A stretch of 46,616 nt of DNA from Synergistaceae bacterium (GCA_009783355.1 WRHH01000018.1:1-46616), one strand, 5' to 3'. Shown: positions 15,751 to 24,556, counted from the first letter of the stretch. Notes: generated by a model from the letters alone, not told the origin. Numbers and translations are program-made.

Positions 15751-16707
15751 CTACAGACATTCACTGAGTAAACGGTCTCTCATTGATGATAATGACGCTA
15801 TGACATTATGAAAATCGATTTTATCGCTGTCATTGAAAATATAGATATCCTGCATAGAAATGAATTTTTCTTTCAGTTCCACGTTTTCGTTCATACCTTC
15901 AAATATCATAAAATTTGAGATAGGTTTTTCTGAAAGATCGCTACCGATCCTGTTACTTTCTTCTCGCCTCTTAAAGGCCATCATTTTGGTCAGTTCAGTG
16001 GAATTTGAAAGCAGCTGTTGAATTACGTCAATATTTGACATAACCGATAGATCGTAAATATGCTTTGAAACATCAAAATACTCCCTGCGTTGATAATAAA
16101 ACTCTGAAGCAAAAACCTTGTCAACAAAAATGCGTTCCAGCAGGATAGTGTTTACAGAAAAGTATGAGACGTCATATTGATTTTCTAATATGGCTTTTTG
16201 GTTTCCGTCCGCCTTTTCAAAAACAAGAGGCGCCACTATAAGAGGCGCGAATGATTCGCTTACAGTAAAAGATGTCGCCTCAACTTTGACATGACTAAAA
16301 CGCTGAAGCGGATCTGGAACGAACGTACTAAGAACGCTCTCGTAATCATACACGCTGGTTATGCTTCCCTTTCGATTACTTTCCATTCCTTTTGATGACG
16401 TACGCTGTAAACTATGATAGCCGTTCGCTGCTTTTTCAAGCCTGCGTTTAGCTTCTGAATTGCTGCAATCGTCAATACAAACCGTAAGGTCAATGTCTTC
16501 AGAAAAACGACGTATGCTTCCTAAAGCTTTATAAAGCGCTGTCCCTCCCTTAAAGTAAACGGGCAGTGAATTCTGCCATTCAGAAAGCTCTTTCAAAATC
16601 AGGGAAATGTAATAGTCTTTCTCCAATACATCTAAACGAATGCCGGTATTTTCGCTGACAATATGAAGCAAGGCTATAAACCCGTCGGGATCTTTATGGA
16701 GTTTCAT
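15751..16707 (-). CDS. abiEii: AbiEii/AbiGii-type nucleotidyltransferase toxin
   Basis: A 318-residue toxin of the AbiE (type IV) toxin-antitoxin family. The nucleotidyltransferase motif is LPVYFKGGTALYKALGSIRR followed by FSEDIDLTV (GG(S/T)-x-DxD pattern). Further family segments are KVEATSF, ILLERIFVDKVFASEFYYQRREYFDVSKHIYDL and the helical C-terminus. Related toxins add nucleotides to tRNA or other targets and stop growth, often protecting from phage. Its ATG overlaps the antitoxin stop codon by four bases. Both genes together fill the space between the two 92-bp repeats. Confidence 0.88.
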   Translation of the reverse strand: MKLHKDPDGFIALLHIVSENTGIRLDVLEKDYYISLILKELSEWQNSLPVYFKGGTALYKALGSIRRFSEDIDLTVCIDDCSNSEAKRRLEKAANGYHSLQRTSSKGMESNRKGSITSVYDYESVLSTFVPDPLQRFSHVKVEATSFTVSESFAPLIVAPLVFEKADGNQKAILENQYDVSYFSVNTILLERIFVDKVFASEFYYQRREYFDVSKHIYDLSVMSNIDVIQQLLSNSTELTKMMAFKRREESNRIGSDLSEKPISNFMIFEGMNENVELKEKFISMQDIYIFNDSDKIDFHNVIASLSSMRDRLLSECL

Positions 16708-17360
16708 TTTTCAATCCCTCCAAGCGCGATATCGATTGTTCTAAGTAAAGCCTTTTGCCCATAATGCTTTCTGGCGTACCAAATCAACTTTTCATTGATT
16801 ATATAGTTTTTCCGCAACATCTCGCGTAAAATTTCATCAGGGTTATCTGCGTCAACTGGATATCGCTCCATTATATTAAACGCTTCAATCGCTTGTAAAT
16901 ACTTAGCGTTTTCATTTGTCACGGCAATAACGGGCTTATACACGCGGATTGACGCGCTCTTTGGTATCCGGCGGCGAAATCCGTTTGAGGTTATATGCCG
17001 CTCTTTTGGCATCCAACTACATAAACCAATCGCGTTTAAAAGGGTGGGACCCGCGATATATCCAATGGTATTATCGCCTTCGCGCAATAGAAGCCCGGTT
17101 ATAATCTCGTCTGCGCTTGGAGTAAACCTGCCAAAGAGCGTTACTTTTACCTTGGTATAAACTCCTTTTTGTATGCGATCCAATTCTCCTTCGACCAAAA
17201 GACGCTTCATGTTCACATTGGTTATTTTTCTCGCGTTCTCCATATCAATCCCGAAAGCGTCAGATAGAGACGCCGCTACAGTATCTGTCGTTATTGGTTC
17301 GCCTGTTGCCCAGCCTTGAATTTGAGTTTGTATATGCTTTTTATATCCTTGTATATTCAT
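16704..17360 (-). CDS. abiEi: AbiEi-type antitoxin (DUF6088-like)
   Basis: A 218-residue antitoxin. The N-terminal 75 residues form a winged-helix DNA-binding region (ITTDTVAASLSDAFGIDMEN, VNMKRLLVEGELDRIQKGVY), and the middle has YIAGPTLLNAIGLCSWMPKERHITSNGFRRRIP, typical of AbiEi/DUF6088 proteins. It should neutralise AbiEii and repress its own promoter. A perfect 11-bp inverted repeat (17378-17388 and 17420-17430) lies directly upstream. GAGGA precedes the ATG with normal spacing. Confidence 0.85.
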   Translation of the reverse strand: MNIQGYKKHIQTQIQGWATGEPITTDTVAASLSDAFGIDMENARKITNVNMKRLLVEGELDRIQKGVYTKVKVTLFGRFTPSADEIITGLLLREGDNTIGYIAGPTLLNAIGLCSWMPKERHITSNGFRRRIPKSASIRVYKPVIAVTNENAKYLQAIEAFNIMERYPVDADNPDEILREMLRKNYIINEKLIWYARKHYGQKALLRTIDIALGGIEK

Positions 17361-17377
17361 AATGACATCCTCATATG

Positions 17378-17430
17378 TATGTTATTATATCGTAGGAATA
17401 ATATATAAATATTATCAACATAATAACATA
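17378..17430 (-). promoter_or_regulatory. Operator/promoter region of the abiE operon
   Basis: The perfect inverted repeat TATGTTATTAT (17378-17388) and ATAATAACATA (17420-17430) is separated by 31 very AT-rich bases and contains TATAAT-like words on the minus strand. AbiEi antitoxins are known to bind inverted repeats in their promoter, so this is the probable autoregulation site. No strong -35 hexamer was seen. Confidence 0.6.
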
Positions 17431-17447
17431 AATATAAAATAATACAA

Positions 17448-19544
17448 TCAAAGGTCATCAAGAAATTCCGATGTTGGCGCCACTCCGCTAAGAAATAGAA
17501 AATCACGCGCTCTGGTGCATGACACGTAAAGGAGTTGCCGCTCAGTGTTGTACACGTCTTCCAGATCGGATTCCTCGCCCAAATCTTCGATTCTTTGTTG
17601 AGACGGAATTACTTCTGAATCGCAAGCCATAACGGCAACTGCACAGAATTCAAGTCCTTTTGCCAAATGCATGACGGCGACGGTAGCTTTATCTTTCGGA
17701 ATATCCATTTCGTTATCCAGAATCACATATGGAAGCCGCGCGCTCTCCAATGCACTAACGGCGCGGGGAATTTCCGCTTCGGAACGGACAAAAACCGCAA
17801 TTTCGCGCGCAGATAAACTATGTTCATTCAGCGCTGTCAACCAAGCGGAAACAGCTTCGCTTTCCTCCTCAAGAGAACCGAAGCTCTTTATCTCTGGAAG
17901 CGGCCCGTTGAAAACAGAAATCGGGTTGTCCCGCGTTTCCATGTTGCCGTCAGCATCTGTAAACTCCGCTTCAAGCAGTTTATCCGCCTGGCTACGTATC
18001 TGGTGCGAGGTGCGGTAATTTACCCGCAATGTATTTGAACGCCCGCGAATATCTACCCCAAGAGCCTTCCATGAGAATGGCAATTGGAAAATACGCTGCC
18101 CAAGATCGCCGCAGAAGAACAAAGAATCCTGCCGATGCGCTCCCAATGCTTTAATAAAGCGCATTTGGGCATAACTTAAGTCTTGGGCTTCATCGACAAC
18201 TACGAAGTCATAGAGCGGGTGTTTTAGGCTGCTAATCATGGAGGTAAGGCTGGTAAATAAGGAAGATTTCGTGTAGAGCTTGTTTTCAGACAGAACATTG
18301 TTGACTCTATCAAACAATGTCCAAATGGCTTGTCTACGCAGCTCTGAGAGGCGTGTTTTTCTTCCAAGACGCGGCGTGGCACGGTACTCATCCCATGTTT
18401 TAAGCTGTCGCGCGTCCACCAGTTCCCGCCACTCTGCGTGAAGAAAAGTCGAATTGTACCCTTTCAGGTCAAGAGAGGCAATTTCATTCTTCAACACTTC
18501 CAAAATCTGATCACTAGTCGCAAGCGCTGCGCCATGTGCGGTTTCATTGGCATGGATTCGGAAAAGCCGTTTAGCCAGACTATCTAAAGAGCACACATTG
18601 ATACGTTCAGCCAATTTCGGCTCATGAGCAAGAAGGCAGTTAATTTTATTCTGAAGAACGTTCGCAAGCGGATCACTTAAGGTAGTCAGAAGTACACGCG
18701 CGTCAGGATTGGTACGGGCGAGGCATACAGTCCTGTGAAGAGCGACGACCGTCTTACCTGTCCCTGCGGATCCACAGACCTTTACCGCGCCTTTGAATTT
18801 TCCTTCCGCCAAAGCGCGTTGATCCGGGTGCAAAAAAACGACCCACTTCTCCCATGGGAACTCCAAAGCCCTCTTAAGTTCCTCTATACTTCCCATTAGC
18901 CGGAACCGGCGTTCAGCATCGGGATGGTTAAACGCAGAAGCGGATACTTCGTCCCTGTTTTCAGGCAAATGACCGACAGTCGGCAATGGCGGCATCCTCC
19001 CCAAGGCCAGATCCAACAGAGCTTCCCCCGCTTCAGCCGGTAGATTTGCCGCGATTTCCAGTAAGGAATCTTGATCCGGTACGGCGCGAATGAAGCCAAT
19101 CCACTCCGAAGGGACGCCATATTGCAGAAATATATCGTCAGAGATATGGGCAAAAGGAGCGTATCCTGTTCCCATAGGTGCAGGCGCGCGCGTCCTGGTA
19201 GTGAAAATCTTCTCGATTTCAACCACCTTAACAATCTGAGCCGCGCCGGTTCTTGGATGAATCTCCAGCTTGCGGTGCTCCGCCCAAGCGTAAGCTTTGT
19301 CGTGGCGGTCGGTGTAACAGAAAAGAATACTGTCCGGCGTTCTATGAACTATGATGCGAATATCCTTACTAGCGCGCAACGACCAGAAATTTCTGTCCTG
19401 CCCTTTGTCCAACTTATGAAATTGCAAGCCGGGGCTTGCGGGGTTCACCTGCGCGTCAAAAGTGGTTTGTTTGACTAATTTTTGTTCGTCAGAGCTCAGC
19501 TTCATCAAGCTGGCGGTAAAGGTGTCAGCTATACGAAATTGCAT
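17448..19544 (-). CDS. RelE-like domain fused to an SF1 (UvrD-type) helicase
   Basis: A 698-residue protein. Residues 1-95 read like a RelE/ParE-type toxin fold: RNFWSLRASKDIRIIVHRT, then DSILFCYTDRHDKAYAWAEHRKLE. The helicase follows: Walker A VCGSAGTGKTVVALHRTVCL (about 258-265 for GSAGTGKT), Walker B VVVDEAQDLSYAQ (about 451-455), motif III LFFCGDLGQRIFQ, motif IV TLRVNYRTSHQIR, motif V VMHLAKGLEF and motif VI RQLLYVSCTRARDFLFLSG. The start is three bases after the methyltransferase stop. Motif VI lies within the 92-bp stretch duplicated at 15658-15749. A similar RelE-helicase fusion occurs beside type III-like restriction systems; whether the first domain still cuts RNA is unknown. Cytoplasmic. 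Confidence 0.85.
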   Translation of the reverse strand: MQFRIADTFTASLMKLSSDEQKLVKQTTFDAQVNPASPGLQFHKLDKGQDRNFWSLRASKDIRIIVHRTPDSILFCYTDRHDKAYAWAEHRKLEIHPRTGAAQIVKVVEIEKIFTTRTRAPAPMGTGYAPFAHISDDIFLQYGVPSEWIGFIRAVPDQDSLLEIAANLPAEAGEALLDLALGRMPPLPTVGHLPENRDEVSASAFNHPDAERRFRLMGSIEELKRALEFPWEKWVVFLHPDQRALAEGKFKGAVKVCGSAGTGKTVVALHRTVCLARTNPDARVLLTTLSDPLANVLQNKINCLLAHEPKLAERINVCSLDSLAKRLFRIHANETAHGAALATSDQILEVLKNEIASLDLKGYNSTFLHAEWRELVDARQLKTWDEYRATPRLGRKTRLSELRRQAIWTLFDRVNNVLSENKLYTKSSLFTSLTSMISSLKHPLYDFVVVDEAQDLSYAQMRFIKALGAHRQDSLFFCGDLGQRIFQLPFSWKALGVDIRGRSNTLRVNYRTSHQIRSQADKLLEAEFTDADGNMETRDNPISVFNGPLPEIKSFGSLEEESEAVSAWLTALNEHSLSAREIAVFVRSEAEIPRAVSALESARLPYVILDNEMDIPKDKATVAVMHLAKGLEFCAVAVMACDSEVIPSQQRIEDLGEESDLEDVYNTERQLLYVSCTRARDFLFLSGVAPTSEFLDDL
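17452..17543. repeat. 92-bp direct repeat, copy B (helicase 3' end)
   Basis: Second copy of the repeat at 15658-15749 with 91 of 92 bases the same. It encodes the last 30 or so residues of the helicase, including motif VI, and is placed immediately after the AT-rich promoter region of abiEi. The abiE genes therefore occupy exactly 15750-17451 between the two copies. Confidence 0.95.
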
Positions 19545-19547
19545 CTT

Positions 19548-22331
19548 CTATCCCACCATATATACTTTCATAACTTCGTCGCCAAGGTGGTTGATTACTT
19601 TGACTGCAATTCTTCCAGATTTCGGTTTGTCAAAAGGGCGGGAGACCGCGCTGTGCAGGCTTTCCCAGGATAGCCTATCTATTTCCGACTTGAGGCTGGT
19701 TTGCAGCGCTTTGTACGGGTCGTTAGCCCCCAGGAAGTAGGCATGGCGGACGAAGAAACTTTCCTCGTTGTAGTCGGTATCTATGAACCAGCAGGCTATA
19801 TTGTCCGGGTCGTCGCTTCGGACTTCGCCCTTGGCGGGGTCGAAGACATCCACGCCCTTGATGCTCACCTGAATCTGGTTCACGCCAACTTCTTCAATTG
19901 AAATGTCCGGCTCTCCGAAGATGATGAAGAGATTTCCCTTGCCCGTGTTCTTGAGATCGGCTGACATGTGCAGGTCGGCGTTCATTCGGGCTTTAAGGAT
20001 GCGAATGCGACCAAGTTTCGGAAAATCCGCAGAAGCCGCGTCATAGCTGAATGCACAAGTTATTAACACATCGAAATCAGCATCTGCGGCTTCTCTCGCT
20101 GCGGCAACTAAATCATTCCGCGTTACGCTGGCGAATTCGGGGCCGATGAAAATTGCCGCGCGGCGCTCATTTTCCCCTTCGGCGTACACTCCCTCGCCAT
20201 TGATGTAACTCCCCGGCCAGGGCTTGAGGGTTATGAAGGTTATCTTGTCCTGCTTGTTGGCCTGCTGCACTCCCGCAGTCCTTAATTCCTCAAGAATAAT
20301 GGATGTGAAATCCATGCCGCCTTCCTTGACCGCGCGTTCCAACGGGTCAATAATGTCGTCGTTCTCGTCCACAACCAACATGCGGTGCGGGGACAGGCTC
20401 TCGACCGTAAACGGGCCTGCGACCCGAACTTTCTTGTTGTCCACGTAGGGTTTGTCGTACAGGTACTCGGTATCCGCCTTGGCGGCGATTGAGGCGTCTA
20501 TCTCCTTCTGACGTTCGATACGAGCCTTCCACCATGATGCATGTAGCTTTTTTGCGGCGTCCGACCATTTGCCGTTTTCTTCGCGCGGGATTTCCCATTC
20601 TTCCCAAGCGGTTTCAAGCGCGGCGTTCAATTGTTGGCGCAGTGGTTCGAGTTTTCCCTGCCATTTCTCCCAAATTACGTCAATTTCCGTGTTATTGGCG
20701 ATGGACTTGAGCGTTATGTGCGGGACGCGCTCATACACAAAACCGTGGCTTATTTTTCCGTAGGTTGGCCTGGATGAAGGCTCGGTTTTGGTCGCTTCCG
20801 CCTCTTTCTTTTGGCCTTCCGGGGAATCCGCCAGAAGGTAATACGGATAACGCGCGCCCATCAGCCGCGAACGCGCCAAGGTCAACGCCACGCGGGAGGT
20901 GTCTATGGTTATCCAGCGGCGTCCCCATTGCTCGGCAACATAGGCAGTGGTTCCGCTGCCGCAGGTTGGGTCGAGAACAAGATCGCCGGGATCGGTGGTC
21001 ATCAGGAGGCAGCGTTCAATTGTTTTTTGTGATGTTTGTACGATATACTTTTTATCTTCTGCAAAACTTCCTAAGAAAGTATCTGTCCACAAAGAATTAA
21101 TCTCAGTTACTTGAAAATCATCAATATAGTTAATTTGTGATAAACTATTAGAGGCAACATGAAGCCTATTTGATTTTCCCATTCTTGACATACCAATTTG
21201 TGTTGTCTTCCACGGTCGATTATAAGTTTTGTTTTGGTACTCGAAATCGAAAATTGGATTTCCTTGTGTTGTAATATTACCAGGCCTATATAGGCGAGCA
21301 TCATCTGGATATACTAATTTAGATTTTTCTTCCGATGACAGACCTCTACGAACCCCATTTATTGTTTCAATCCATGTATATGTCTTCGCCGAACCATCTT
21401 CAAATGATTTATGTGAGTATAGACGATGAAATTTGGTCAACTGCTTATCTTTTCCATACCATAAGAGCGTACCTGTCCTAGATGCAAGAAAATTCTGTTT
21501 TACTCCTCCAGTTGTTACGAAAGAGATTTCAGCAACAAAATTCTCATCCCCAAACACCTCATCCATAACTGCGCGTACACGATGAACGTTTTCATCGCCT
21601 ATCTGCACAAAGATGCTGCCGCTTTCGGTCAGCAGGTCGCGCGCCACTATCATTCTGTCCCTGATATAGCTCAGATAGCTGTGGATGCCGTCCCTCCAAG
21701 TGTCCCGAAAGGCTTTGACCTGTTCCGGCTCGCGCGTGATATGGTCGGCCTTGCCGTCCTTAACGTCCCTTGTGGTCGTCGACCACTGGAAATTGGAGTT
21801 GAACTTTATGCCGTAAGGCGGGTCAAAATAAATAGCCTGAACCTTGCCGCGCAGCCCTTCGCGCTCTGCGAGCCTCGCCATGACTTGCAGCGAATCCCCC
21901 AAGATAAGGCGATTGCTCCAGTTTTGCTCGTGCTGATAAAACTCGGTCTTGTCCACGCCTTCGGGTATACCGTTGAAGTCGGCAAAAAGGCTAACCTGCT
22001 GCGGCGCGGGCGAGTTCATGCTCGCGCGCAACTCGCTTTCCCGCTTCAGGTCGTCAATGAGAACTTTCGGATGCACTTTTTCCTGAATATAAAGAGGCGC
22101 GGCATTGACGAACAGCGAACCTTCATCCATGCCATCAGGCGCATATTTACCGCGCCAGACTAGCTGCGGATCAAGGTCGGGATCGCGGCGCCGGTAGCTT
22201 ATCTGCACCGGCTTCAAGTCCTGCTTGCGCGCCACGGTTGAGAGCTCGGCAGTAGGTATATTGAGCCGCTTAGCCTCATCGTGCGTGATAGTCTCGACAG
22301 TTTTATCCGTGTCTGATTTTCGAGAGTACAT
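19548..22331 (-). CDS. Beta-class DNA adenine methyltransferase (type III Mod-like)
   Basis: A 927-residue methyltransferase. NRLILGDSLQVMARLAE is followed by the catalytic DPPY in AIYFDPPYGIKFNSNFQ (about 170-173); the AdoMet-binding motif DPTCGSGTTAYVAEQWG comes later (about 454-461). That order, with the specificity region between, defines the beta class, as in type III Mod. Residues 480-927 form a long C-terminal part seen in Mod proteins paired with a large helicase-nuclease. GAGGAAAC precedes the ATG. The stretch coding for residues about 265-440 (21,010-21,540) is much richer in A+T than both flanks, suggesting a swapped specificity domain. The matching endonuclease survives only as a fragment at 24389-24556, so this may now be a solitary methyltransferase or part of a different system. 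Confidence 0.9.
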   Translation of the reverse strand: MYSRKSDTDKTVETITHDEAKRLNIPTAELSTVARKQDLKPVQISYRRRDPDLDPQLVWRGKYAPDGMDEGSLFVNAAPLYIQEKVHPKVLIDDLKRESELRASMNSPAPQQVSLFADFNGIPEGVDKTEFYQHEQNWSNRLILGDSLQVMARLAEREGLRGKVQAIYFDPPYGIKFNSNFQWSTTTRDVKDGKADHITREPEQVKAFRDTWRDGIHSYLSYIRDRMIVARDLLTESGSIFVQIGDENVHRVRAVMDEVFGDENFVAEISFVTTGGVKQNFLASRTGTLLWYGKDKQLTKFHRLYSHKSFEDGSAKTYTWIETINGVRRGLSSEEKSKLVYPDDARLYRPGNITTQGNPIFDFEYQNKTYNRPWKTTQIGMSRMGKSNRLHVASNSLSQINYIDDFQVTEINSLWTDTFLGSFAEDKKYIVQTSQKTIERCLLMTTDPGDLVLDPTCGSGTTAYVAEQWGRRWITIDTSRVALTLARSRLMGARYPYYLLADSPEGQKKEAEATKTEPSSRPTYGKISHGFVYERVPHITLKSIANNTEIDVIWEKWQGKLEPLRQQLNAALETAWEEWEIPREENGKWSDAAKKLHASWWKARIERQKEIDASIAAKADTEYLYDKPYVDNKKVRVAGPFTVESLSPHRMLVVDENDDIIDPLERAVKEGGMDFTSIILEELRTAGVQQANKQDKITFITLKPWPGSYINGEGVYAEGENERRAAIFIGPEFASVTRNDLVAAAREAADADFDVLITCAFSYDAASADFPKLGRIRILKARMNADLHMSADLKNTGKGNLFIIFGEPDISIEEVGVNQIQVSIKGVDVFDPAKGEVRSDDPDNIACWFIDTDYNEESFFVRHAYFLGANDPYKALQTSLKSEIDRLSWESLHSAVSRPFDKPKSGRIAVKVINHLGDEVMKVYMVG

Positions 22332-22646
22332 AGTTGTTTCCTCTAATTATGGCTTACGCCAGACGATTACCAATAGGTTTTGACCAACGGTTTTAGTGTA
22401 CATTTTACCCTCCGAAAAGCGCCAAAGTAATTCTTTAATAAATCATTTCTCAAGTCATTTCACAAACCCTTTAATATCATGGTCTTTTTATATATCCTTT
22501 AATAATTGCTTAAATAATTATTTAATAAATCATTTCTCAAGTCATTTCGCAAACCCTTTAATATCATGGTCTTTTTATATATCCTTTAATAATTGCTTAA
22601 ATTATTATTTAATAATTATTTAAGCAATTATTTAATAATTGCGTTA
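22332..22646. repeat. AT-rich gap with a tandem 87-bp duplication
   Basis: The 315-bp gap between the ATPase-like gene and the methyltransferase gene holds two adjacent copies of an 87-bp unit, 22434-22520 and 22521-22607, differing at very few positions. They are followed by shorter palindromic pieces built of the same TTTAATAATT words (22608-22645). No gene, clear promoter or terminator was identified. The methyltransferase binding site lies at the low end of the gap. Confidence 0.85.
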
Positions 22647-24320
22647 TTAATTCTTTAATGTTTTATGCTGCAAAACCCAACATGGCTTACCACGCGTACC
22701 GATGTTGCAGATAATATCTGCTCCACGCATTTCGTTGATAAGATTGCTTATCTTGTTCTTTCTTTGCCTTTCGGTCATCCAATCAGGCAGTTTGTCCCAC
22801 AAAAGACTGTCAATATCCTTACGGGAAGCTGATTTATGATCTTTTAATAATTTACGTATCCAATCAAAATATTCCTGATTCTTAAATGGATCGTTTCTGG
22901 TATATTCCGCTTTTTGCCCTGTCTTTTGAGCGATGTCTTTTGCTATGTAATAGTGTGGTTTTCGACCTTCTATGAGTTTTTTTGTTTTTAGAAGTTTTTC
23001 TTCATCAACAGTCAACGGTTTATGCTTTTGGATCTTATCCAGCGCCATGATTTCACGCAGATCTAAATCATCATTAGCCACAAGCATCTGCGCATAATTC
23101 AAATCCAGCACTTTTCCTATCAAAGTAACGCTGACCCTGTTATTGGAAAGATCATACTCAGGCATGGGGAAAAGGCGTTCTCTTTGGGCTTGGAACATTT
23201 TCGATATGCCGCCGCCTATGGTGTCAACAAGATTCAAATTACGCATGGCTTCTATCAAAAAAGGATTTCGATACCTCTCTGGAGGAATACCTTTGAGCAG
23301 AAATAATTGTACATCTCCAGGTAAAAAATCGCCTAAATTAGTGAATTGCAAGCTATCATCATGCTCAATAACATTAATTCGCCCGTTCAATGTATAGTCC
23401 TGATGGGCGATGCAATTATTTAGTGCTTCTCGAATGGAAAAAGGATCATACATATCCACTTCTTGCGGGAAAAGTGTGCCTGAGTGCATATAGCTGTATC
23501 TTATATTACGGATTCGCGCGAATACTTTATCCACCGCCAGAAGCCATGGAAGGCCGAAAATTTCATATCCTTTGGTCTTACCTTCAAAATCTTTAAGTAC
23601 CCAGCGAATTTTAGGGTCAGCGCACAGCAGATGTTCAGATTGATTTCTGCCAAGTAAAAGTAATGCAGTTCTGGTCAATTTTCCGCGAATTGAAAGCTTT
23701 GCGTTACGAAGAAAAGCAACTTCATCCCAAGTGTCCACATCATCCACGAGACGGGGGTTTTTCTTTTTGAAATTCTCACGCGCCACAATCATGGCATCGG
23801 GATCTATATCCTCAAGATCAGCGTCCATAACAATTTCAGCACTCCAGTCCCTGTAATTAATTTGAGTGCGAATACTTTCAAGTTTTTGCAAATTAAGTGA
23901 AACCAAAGATTCTCCATCTCTTGCATACCAATGACCCTTGAAGGCTATTGGTGTTGCTTTGGGCGCAGGAGGAATTTCAAAAAGCAATACTCTTTTACCG
24001 TCCATTTGGACTTCGTGAATTTCAGCAAATGAAATGTTGTTTGTTGTATGTCCAGCGATTTCATGTTTTAGGCTGTGTAAAGATTCAGGATTTAAACGAT
24101 AGTTCGATCCGGTAACTTTACGTTTATTGTTGACTCCAAACACTAGCCACGAGGTTGCATTACCTTTTAGGTTGGCTTCATTTGATAACGCGGAAAAATA
24201 CTGCCCGATCTTTTCGAAATGATAATTATTCTCTGCCTCTTTAAACTCAACGACCTCATTTTCCACTTTAGTTGCTAATAAGCGGCGAAGTATCTCGGTT
24301 TTGTCATTTTGAATATTCAT
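22647..24320 (-). CDS. AlbA_2/Schlafen-type RecG-like ATPase protein
   Basis: A 557-residue protein. Residues 10-170 form an AlbA_2 (Schlafen AlbA-like) domain: ENEVVEFKEAENNYHFEKIG, TSWLVFGVNNKRKVTGSNYR, RVLLFEIPPAPKATPIAFKG, HWYARDGESLVSLN. The centre (about 260-400) has the GHKL-like ATPase segment of RecG-related proteins: PFSIREALNNCIAHQDYTLNGRI-type helix and DTIGGGISKMFQAQRERLF. The C-terminus is a winged helix-like tail. The start chosen is ATG 24320 after AGGAGGTACGG. Such proteins often lie in restriction and other defence loci as regulators or effectors. It is the second gene of the operon that starts with the broken endonuclease gene. Confidence 0.82.
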   Translation of the reverse strand: MNIQNDKTEILRRLLATKVENEVVEFKEAENNYHFEKIGQYFSALSNEANLKGNATSWLVFGVNNKRKVTGSNYRLNPESLHSLKHEIAGHTTNNISFAEIHEVQMDGKRVLLFEIPPAPKATPIAFKGHWYARDGESLVSLNLQKLESIRTQINYRDWSAEIVMDADLEDIDPDAMIVARENFKKKNPRLVDDVDTWDEVAFLRNAKLSIRGKLTRTALLLLGRNQSEHLLCADPKIRWVLKDFEGKTKGYEIFGLPWLLAVDKVFARIRNIRYSYMHSGTLFPQEVDMYDPFSIREALNNCIAHQDYTLNGRINVIEHDDSLQFTNLGDFLPGDVQLFLLKGIPPERYRNPFLIEAMRNLNLVDTIGGGISKMFQAQRERLFPMPEYDLSNNRVSVTLIGKVLDLNYAQMLVANDDLDLREIMALDKIQKHKPLTVDEEKLLKTKKLIEGRKPHYYIAKDIAQKTGQKAEYTRNDPFKNQEYFDWIRKLLKDHKSASRKDIDSLLWDKLPDWMTERQRKNKISNLINEMRGADIICNIGTRGKPCWVLQHKTLKN

Positions 24321-24405
24321 CCGTACCTCCTGACGCCAGCTCAATCATCATATCAAATTCTGCTTCCACTGTGGCTTTAAATTCGCTCTCAATTCTGTAC
24401 ACTTT
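24304..24405 (-). pseudogene. Out-of-frame coding scrap before the ATPase-like gene
   Basis: Just after the endonuclease remnant, a different frame reads RIESEFKATVEAEFDMMIEL and continues to ASGGTDEYSK and a stop. It has protein-like composition but no start or binding site of its own. It could be the far end of the same deleted gene or of another. No family was recognised. Confidence 0.3.
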
Positions 24406-24556
24406 TCGGATTGGGAATAGGCGAGATAAAACTGGCCGGACGCCTGTATTCGTTTATCTTCCGGGTCGGCTGGCCTGTCTCGTCCAGCATCCAATGGCGA
24501 GCTGGCTCGGTATAGGGCGAATTAAGTATAGGCTTATCAAAAAAAGGATTGCTCAT
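24389..24556 (-). pseudogene. Remnant of a restriction endonuclease gene (res N-terminus)
   Basis: A 55-codon frame from ATG 24556, starting MSNPFFDKPILNSPYTEPAR and going on through HWMLDETGQPTRKINEYRRP to a TGA. This opening matches the N-terminus of large (about 1,000-residue) DEAD/DEAH helicase-type restriction endonucleases encoded next to this kind of Mod protein (BPTD_3080-like), recalled from the family and not searched. The helicase and nuclease regions are gone. The promoter at 24605 would still transcribe it first, ahead of the ATPase-like, methyltransferase and helicase genes. Confidence 0.65.

Noticed and set aside
21582-22163. 193-codon plus-strand open frame opposite the methyltransferase start
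   Set aside because: It is antisense to the conserved DPPY region; the frame is kept open by codon bias of the real gene.
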